DNA from: Temnopleurus reevesii
Lineage: Eukaryota > Echinodermata > Echinoidea > Temnopleuroida > Temnopleuridae
DNA length: 21,751 bases
Direction of reading: 5' to 3'
NCBI GenBank assembly: GCA_036244855.1
Contig: BQKZ01009016.1
Coordinates: forward strand, 1-21,751
Shown: positions 21,562 to 21,751 of the stretch, one piece after another
Position numbering within the stretch: the first letter of the stretch is position 1
Layout of the letters: each line of letters begins with the position of its first letter
The notes under the pieces: model-generated
What the model was told of the DNA's origin: nothing
The model's database searches: none
Seen by the model: only the letters and a program-made list of their open reading frames with translations
Program-made: the position numbers and the translations under genes

Positions 21562-21751
21562 ACCCTTCTGCAGGCAAGCTGAACCTGGTTGATTTGGCTG
21601 GCTCTGAGCGAGTTAACAAATCGGGATCAGGAACAGACACCCAGCGATTAAAGGAAGCCCAAAGTATCAACAAATCTCTCTCAGCACTGGGAGATGTCAT
21701 ACAAGCTCTGAGAGCAAAGCAAGGTCATATACCGTACAGGAACTCCAAGCT
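4021..21751 (+). CDS. KIFC3: KIFC3-like C-terminal kinesin (kinesin-14) gene, 3' end cut by window
   Basis: Spliced gene. Preferred exons: 4021-4147 (or the alternative copy 5645-5771), 8049-8132, 11402-11490, 12201-12237 (predicted), 12598-12830, 13475-13675, 14165-14344, 14956-15234, 15989-16282, 17433-17537, 19417-19544, 20009-20126, 20772-20901 and 21574-21751. All junctions are GT-AG and phases match, giving about 721 residues if translation starts at the ATG at 4039. Order of parts: acidic Ser/Asp-rich head (about 1-65), heptad-rich coiled coil (about 70-400), neck HNELIDLK (434-441), then the motor from [11 protein letters not shown] (442), P-loop GQTGSGKT (526-533), switch I NEHSSRSH (636-643) and switch II DLAGSE (669-674). 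A motor at the C-terminal side preceded by this neck is the mark of kinesin-14, minus-end-directed microtubule motors. The VEVES coiled-coil segment and the motor resemble vertebrate KIFC3, known from apical and junctional transport and centrosome cohesion. The orthology call rests on remembered similarity. The last motor strands and C-terminal tail lie beyond the window. Confidence 0.9.
4242..4368 (+). pseudogene. Copy 2 of the 127-bp first exon, without a usable acceptor
   Basis: Same 127-bp length and donor GTAAGTATG as copy 1. By reading there are five differences from copy 1, all synonymous (for example ACT/ACC, GTC/GTT, TCG/TCC). The bases before it end in TATAG but the preceding 40 bases are purine-rich (GAGAGAAGAATAAGGGAG), so there is no polypyrimidine tract and normal recognition as an exon is unlikely. 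The frame is open throughout. Confidence 0.7.
4472..4598 (+). pseudogene. Copy 3 of the 127-bp first exon, without a usable acceptor
   Basis: Third tandem copy, 230 bp after copy 2, again 127 bp with an intact GTAAGT donor and a purine-rich upstream sequence instead of a pyrimidine tract. Unlike copies 2 and 4 it has amino-acid changes: Arg to Ser in GGRVTR, and Thr-Pro to Ile-Ser in the PSPTPS stretch. It looks like the most relaxed copy. The frame stays open. Confidence 0.7.
4751..4786. repeat. Uninterrupted run of 36 G
   Basis: A pure G tract directly after the exon array on the + strand. It can form G-quadruplexes and is prone to length change and sequencing error, so its exact length should not be trusted. 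Confidence 0.9.
5407..5407. other. Single N, probable contig join
   Basis: An ambiguous base sits exactly at the boundary between the two copies of the repeated segment, which supports a join made by the assembler at this point. Confidence 0.8.
5645..5771 (+). CDS. KIFC3: First recognisable coding exon, copy 4 (alternative allele or alternative exon)
   Basis: 127-bp copy with a full acceptor (TCTGTCTCTCTCCCACAG ending at 5644) and donor GTAAGT at 5772. It differs from copy 1 at eight positions by reading, all synonymous (GGG/GGT, AAA/AAG, CCC/CCA, TCT/TCC, ACG/ACA, CCT/CCG, GGT/GGA, TTT/TTC), so the encoded peptide is the same. Its ATG is at 5663. It lies in the segment after the N at 5407 that repeats 3780-5406, so it is probably the other haplotype's version of copy 1. 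If both are really present in tandem, they must be used one at a time to keep the frame. Confidence 0.75.
6685..6930. mobile_element. Possible hAT-like non-autonomous element
   Basis: Starts CAGGGTTCCCA and ends TGGGAACCCATG, short inverted termini of the type seen in many hAT-related elements. The interior has repeated CCTGGAAAA and GGGAA words. No clear target-site duplication is visible, so the right boundary is approximate. Confidence 0.4.
7321..7385. repeat. (GA)n microsatellite
   Basis: About 65 bases of GA with one GT interruption at 7345-7346, inside an intron. Purine-only strand; no coding meaning. Confidence 0.95.
8049..8132 (+). CDS. KIFC3: Acidic head exon
   Basis: 84-bp exon between CCCGTCAG and donor GTGAGC. 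It enters with two bases that complete the Ser codon begun in the 127-bp exon and leaves after one base. It encodes an acidic Ser/Asp/Glu/Gly stretch ([13 protein letters not shown], then a basic GRGKK end), residues about 37-65. No domain is recognisable. The many Ser next to acidic residues would suit casein-kinase-type phosphorylation, which is inference only. Confidence 0.8.
8133..11401 (+). other. Long intron, mostly featureless
   Basis: The 3.3-kb intron between the acidic head exon and the first stalk exon. AT-rich with many short ORFs and no codon structure. A TG/CA-rich, palindrome-rich patch lies at about 8488-8610 and a GC-richer island at 10789-11092. No supportable exon or RNA gene. 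Confidence 0.65.
10789..11092. repeat. GC-richer island, candidate dispersed repeat fragment
   Basis: It stands out from the surrounding AT-rich intron by G-rich runs (GGAAGGGGGG, GGAGGAGGGGGC, GGCAGGGGGCGG) and has overlapping open frames of 82-85 codons on opposite strands, none with recognisable protein similarity. A fragment of a dispersed repeat is the likeliest reading, by composition only. Confidence 0.35.
11402..11490 (+). CDS. KIFC3: Start of coiled coil, exon with downstream partial copies
   Basis: 89-bp exon after acceptor CCTTAG (11401), with donor AAG|GTATTT. Two bases complete an Ala codon, then the frame runs [16 protein letters not shown] and on to LLLKVK, ending in phase 0. 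The peptide is helical and Gln/Glu/Leu-rich, the beginning of the stalk (residues about 65-94). Its 3' part plus intron start is repeated twice just downstream. Confidence 0.8.
11609..11660 (+). pseudogene. Partial copy 2 of the 11402 exon (3' part)
   Basis: The last 52 bases of the exon reappear with the following intron start (GTATTTTAGGGAATTC). Two differences from the real exon, both synonymous (ACT/ACC, GTC/GTT). The 5' part of the exon and its acceptor are missing and the copy is preceded by ordinary AT-rich intron, so it should not be spliced in. Confidence 0.75.
11785..11836 (+). pseudogene. Partial copy 3 of the 11402 exon (3' part)
   Basis: Second downstream copy about 176 bp after copy 2, again ending in the GTATTTTAGG donor. 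It has CAG/CAA and AGA/AGG synonymous changes plus a change at the first shared codon (GAA to AAA). No acceptor or exon 5' part. The last 17 codons of the exon remain open. Confidence 0.75.
11851..12200 (+). other. Intron before the predicted micro-exon
   Basis: AT-rich with a pyrimidine tract before TTTTTGCAG near 12052, but the sequence after that site is not coding-like. Nothing else supported. Confidence 0.6.
12201..12237 (+). CDS. KIFC3: Predicted 37-bp micro-exon in the stalk
   Basis: Predicted from phase logic. The exon at 11402 ends in phase 0 while the exon at 12598 needs one base from upstream, so direct joining reads GTA TGA and stops. This stretch has a good acceptor (TTTTTCTTTC then AAAAATCAG, ending 12200), an open frame in phase 0 ([12 protein letters not shown]) and a donor GTATAA after one extra base, which repairs the phase as an Arg codon. 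The peptide suits a helix. The donor is weak at positions +3 to +6 and the exon is very short, so another small exon or a different splice choice remains possible. Confidence 0.5.
12448..12448. other. Single N after a C homopolymer
   Basis: One ambiguous base directly after a run of about 10 C. Unlike the N at 5407, I see no repeated segment on its two sides, so this may be a small gap or an unresolved homopolymer. Confidence 0.7.
12598..12830 (+). CDS. KIFC3: Coiled-coil stalk exon
   Basis: 233 bp between CCTGACAG and GTTAGA. After two bases it encodes [20 protein letters not shown] and on to KDGHLKEIK, 77 full codons ending in phase 0. Strong heptad pattern rich in Lys, Glu, Gln and Leu (residues about 107-184). 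It is expected to dimerise the motor. The ATG at 12600 is an internal Met in the spliced message rather than a clear start. Confidence 0.85.
12831..13474 (+). other. Intron, nothing notable
   Basis: AT-rich intron between two stalk exons. An open frame of 89 codons at 13186-13455 has no coiled-coil or other recognisable character and lacks splice signals. Confidence 0.65.
13475..13675 (+). CDS. KIFC3: Coiled-coil stalk exon
   Basis: 201 bp, 67 codons, phase 0 at both ends, between CCTTTCAG (13474) and donor GTAGGA (13676). Begins [20 protein letters not shown] and ends LKANPK. Regular Leu/Glu/Gln heptads indicate continuing coiled coil (residues about 185-251). Confidence 0.88.
13676..14164 (+). 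other. Intron with a partly duplicated patch
   Basis: AT-rich intron. Words around 13951-13998 (CAATGAAAAATGTA, ATGACTACCTGCTC, TCTCCTTGTCCATC) recur in altered form at 14029-14093, a diverged tandem duplication of about 80 bp. No exon seen. Confidence 0.55.
14165..14344 (+). CDS. KIFC3: Coiled-coil stalk exon with KIFC3-like VEVES segment
   Basis: 180 bp, 60 codons, phase 0 at both ends, from acceptor GATTATTAG to donor GTAAGT. Begins [20 protein letters not shown], which resembles the segment of vertebrate KIFC3 with a VEVESSKTKQAL motif, a useful pointer to KIFC3 rather than KIFC1. The rest is charged helical coiled coil ending VDSLVQK (residues about 252-311). Confidence 0.88.
14345..14955 (+). 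other. Intron carrying a possible MITE
   Basis: Contains the element at 14357-14510. The rest is AT-rich intron. A minus-strand open frame of 123 codons overlaps the next exon and has no recognisable features. Confidence 0.6.
14357..14510. mobile_element. Possible degenerate MITE
   Basis: The left end CCTGGGGATTTTTCATGAAG and the reverse complement of the right end, CAGGAGGGCGTTTTATGAGG, are similar inverted termini about 154 bp apart. The interior has further partial symmetry (TTAGTCAGCGGTGACTAA). No coding capacity, and target-site duplication not resolved. Confidence 0.4.
14956..15234 (+). CDS. KIFC3: Distal stalk exon
   Basis: 279 bp, 93 codons, phase 0 at both ends, acceptor TTTATTCAG and donor GTAGGT. 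The first half is strongly acidic coiled coil ([13 protein letters not shown]). The second half, with [18 protein letters not shown] and [15 protein letters not shown], matches in layout the less charged pre-neck region of vertebrate KIFC3, where LQPAL, DYNGLK and FPLLLQEA occur. Residues about 312-404. Confidence 0.88.
15235..15988 (+). other. Intron with GAT/GTG simple repeats and a hAT-like MITE
   Basis: GAT-rich degenerate repeat at about 15255-15306 and a (GTG)n run at 15328-15350 follow the donor. The hAT-like element is at 15618-15804. A pyrimidine-rich tract (CCCTTCTTTCTTCCTTCC) precedes the acceptor at 15988. Confidence 0.7.
15611..15811. mobile_element. hAT-like MITE with target-site duplication
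   Basis: The 187-bp unit at 15618-15804 begins CAGGGCTGCCAA and ends TTGGTAGCTCTG, whose reverse complement CAGAGCTACCAA matches the start at 10 of 12 bases. It is flanked directly by CTTCAAG on both sides (15611-15617 and 15805-15811). CAGGG termini and a direct flanking repeat close to 8 bp are typical of hAT-superfamily elements; here I see 7 bp. Too short to encode a transposase, so non-autonomous. Confidence 0.7.
15989..16282 (+). CDS. KIFC3: Neck and first motor exon
   Basis: 294 bp, 98 codons, phase 0 at both ends, from TCCTATAG to donor GTATGC. It encodes the kinesin-14 neck ([18 protein letters not shown]) immediately before beta-1 of the motor, [17 protein letters not shown]. This neck, N-terminal to the motor, is what gives kinesin-14 its minus-end directionality. 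It continues through VTFDGDDDG and the [17 protein letters not shown] segment (residues about 405-502). Confidence 0.93.
16567..16695. mobile_element. Foldback MITE-like element, family A, copy 1
   Basis: The left end TGGGACCTGTAACATAAAGA and the reverse complement of the right end, TGGGCCTATAACATAAAAGA, match closely, giving terminal inverted repeats around a 129-bp unit with no coding capacity. The same ends occur at 18278-18385. A non-autonomous DNA transposon is the best reading. I could not define a target-site duplication. The right end stops about 25 bases before decayed copy 1 of the P-loop exon. Confidence 0.6.
16721..16810 (+). pseudogene. Decayed copy 1 of the P-loop exon
   Basis: Homologous to 17451-17525 and flanks: it reads [20 protein letters not shown] as in the real exon. 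The P-loop has become GQTGLGQN, losing the Lys-Thr that bind nucleotide phosphates, and the sequence runs into an AT-rich stretch without a donor. The beginning of the exon and its acceptor are replaced, apparently next to the MITE-like element ending at 16695. Confidence 0.8.
16841..16874. repeat. Perfect 14-bp hairpin
   Basis: AAGCCGTACAATAT and ATATTGTACGGCTT form perfect 14-base arms around a 6-base loop. It lies in the sequence inserted between P-loop exon copies 1 and 2. Role unknown; it could be part of the same composite insertion as the larger foldback at 16937-17074. Confidence 0.75.
16937..17074. mobile_element. 138-bp foldback element between P-loop exon copies 1 and 2
   Basis: The left arm starting ATATTGGATGG and the right arm ending CCATCCAATAT pair over about 60 bases each, with internal matches such as GGGAATATTGCAC and TTAGGG on one arm and their complements on the other, leaving a short loop around 17000-17012. 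It has no coding content. It fits a foldback or MITE insertion that widened the spacing in the exon array (copies 1 and 2 lie about 400 bp apart, the others about 155). Confidence 0.7.
17123..17220 (+). pseudogene. Decayed copy 2 of the P-loop exon (in-frame stop)
   Basis: Keeps an acceptor (TTCATGTGCAG, 17122) and reads [20 protein letters not shown], but TAT GGA of the real exon is TAT TGA here, a stop at 17192-17194 just before the P-loop. Downstream GGGTCGGGCAAAACG keeps the Gly-Ser-Gly-Lys-Thr codons. Homology ends before the donor, so no 5' splice site follows. Confidence 0.85.
17281..17380 (+). pseudogene. Decayed copy 3 of the P-loop exon (broken P-loop)
   Basis: Follows an intact acceptor (CATTTTCAG, 17280) and reads [20 protein letters not shown], then GQTGLGQN in place of GQTGSGKT because of a small insertion, then a stop. 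It shares this lesion with copy 1, so those two probably share a duplication history. No donor. Confidence 0.85.
17433..17537 (+). CDS. KIFC3: P-loop motor exon (functional copy)
   Basis: 105 bp, 35 codons, phase 0 at both ends, acceptor CATTTTCAG and donor GTCAGT. Encodes [20 protein letters not shown], then [15 protein letters not shown] with an intact Walker A (P-loop) GQTGSGKT for ATP binding. It is the last and only complete member of a four-copy array, being the only one with both P-loop and donor intact. Confidence 0.93.
17538..19416 (+). other. Long motor intron
   Basis: AT-rich 1.9-kb intron. It holds the foldback element at 18278-18385 and a C-rich stretch at about 18400-18445 (CCTCCCCCCCCCCC then CCCCTTCCC). 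No exon is needed here because the flanking motor exons join exactly. Confidence 0.7.
18278..18385. mobile_element. Foldback MITE-like element, family A, copy 2
   Basis: The left end TGGGCCAGGTAACATAAGGG and the reverse complement of the right end, TGGCCCTGTAACATAAAGAT, are inverted repeats that continue inward (TTTGCAATAGATC against TTTGTGATTAATC). Same terminal motif, CTGTAACATAAAG, as 16567-16695, so the two are members of one family. No coding potential. Confidence 0.6.
19417..19544 (+). CDS. KIFC3: Motor exon with PGINQRAL segment
   Basis: 128 bp from acceptor TATTATTAG to donor GTAAAT, phase 0 in and two bases out. Encodes [20 protein letters not shown] and [14 protein letters not shown], the alpha-2/beta-4 region of kinesin-14 motors. 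It follows FTMQ of the P-loop exon directly, as [18 protein letters not shown] does in vertebrate KIFC3, so no motor exon is missing in the long intron between. Confidence 0.92.
19545..20008 (+). other. Intron, nothing notable
   Basis: AT-rich intron between two motor exons. I see no repeat, RNA gene or extra exon. Confidence 0.65.
20009..20126 (+). CDS. KIFC3: Motor exon with [11 protein letters not shown] segment
   Basis: 118 bp from TCTCATTAG to donor GTAACT. One base completes the Arg codon, then [31 protein letters not shown] and VEDINN follow, ending in phase 0. It matches the kinesin-14 loop and strand region ahead of switch I. The donor (GTAACT) is not the strongest consensus but the join to VFSTGHKNR is exact. 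Confidence 0.92.
20127..20771 (+). other. Intron with (ATG)n repeat
   Basis: AT-rich intron ending in a GAT/ATG-rich simple repeat at 20677-20745 shortly before the switch I acceptor. Nothing else identified. Confidence 0.7.
20772..20901 (+). CDS. KIFC3: Switch I motor exon
   Basis: 130 bp from TTGATTTCAG to donor GTAAGA, phase 0 in and one base out. Encodes [20 protein letters not shown] followed by SRSHALL. Switch I NEHSSRSH (residues 636-643) senses the nucleotide gamma-phosphate. The acceptor sits just after a GAT-rich repeat (20677-20745). Confidence 0.93.
20902..21573 (+). other. Last visible intron with CA/CT microsatellite
   Basis: AT-rich intron. A short (CA)4 run passes into (CT)n at 21519-21558, 15 bases before the acceptor at 21573. 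No exon or RNA gene seen. Confidence 0.7.
21519..21558. repeat. (CT)20 microsatellite serving as polypyrimidine tract
   Basis: About 40 bases of uninterrupted CT immediately upstream of GTTACCCTTCTGCAG, the acceptor of the switch II exon. It therefore makes up most of the pyrimidine tract of that splice site. Confidence 0.9.
21574..21751 (+). CDS. KIFC3: Switch II motor exon, cut by window end
   Basis: At least 178 bp after acceptor CCCTTCTGCAG. Two bases complete Gly, then [19 protein letters not shown], the switch II DLAGSE and the relay region with [15 protein letters not shown] and HIPYRNSKL. The exon continues past 21751, so its donor, the remaining motor helices and the tail are not visible. 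A long CT run forms part of its polypyrimidine tract. Confidence 0.93.

Noticed and set aside
1..21751. CRISPR array, bacterial operon, tRNA or rRNA gene
   Set aside because: No spaced direct repeats, no ribosome-binding-site-led ORFs, and no cloverleaf or rRNA sequence seen. Spliced exons and AT-rich introns show an animal nuclear locus.

Overview
The window reads as nuclear DNA from an animal. It holds one large spliced gene on the + strand that enters near base 4021 (its upstream end is not identified) and runs off the right edge at 21751. Joining 14 exons across consensus splice sites with matching codon phases gives a continuous reading frame of about 721 residues: an acidic head, a long coiled coil, a kinesin-14 type neck and a C-terminal kinesin motor with P-loop, switch I and switch II. 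The layout and motor sequence fit KIFC3, a minus-end-directed microtubule motor. AT-rich introns, short foldback elements, long G/C homopolymers and GA/CT microsatellites suggest a marine invertebrate deuterostome, most likely an echinoderm such as a sea urchin. That species call is an inference.

Layout. Bases 1-4020 hold no gene I can support, only simple runs and one foldback. Bases 4021-6560 carry four copies of a 127-bp first recognisable coding exon. Two of them lie in a segment (5408-6560) that repeats 3780-5406 across a single N, which looks like an unmerged contig overlap or alternative haplotype. Exons at 8049 and 11402, and a predicted micro-exon at 12201, lead into the coiled-coil exons at 12598, 13475, 14165 and 14956. 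The exon at 15989 carries the neck and the start of the motor. The P-loop exon is at 17433, followed by motor exons at 19417, 20009, 20772 and 21574 (cut by the window end).

The striking feature is that three different exons of this one gene (the 4021, 11402 and 17433 exons) each sit in a short tandem array of partial or decayed copies made of exon plus adjoining intron. Copies of the first exon differ almost only at synonymous sites. Copies of the P-loop exon have broken P-loops or a stop but keep 3' splice sites. The introns also hold several non-autonomous DNA-transposon-like elements, including a hAT-like MITE with a target-site duplication and two members of one foldback family. I saw no convincing non-coding RNA gene, second protein gene or CRISPR array.
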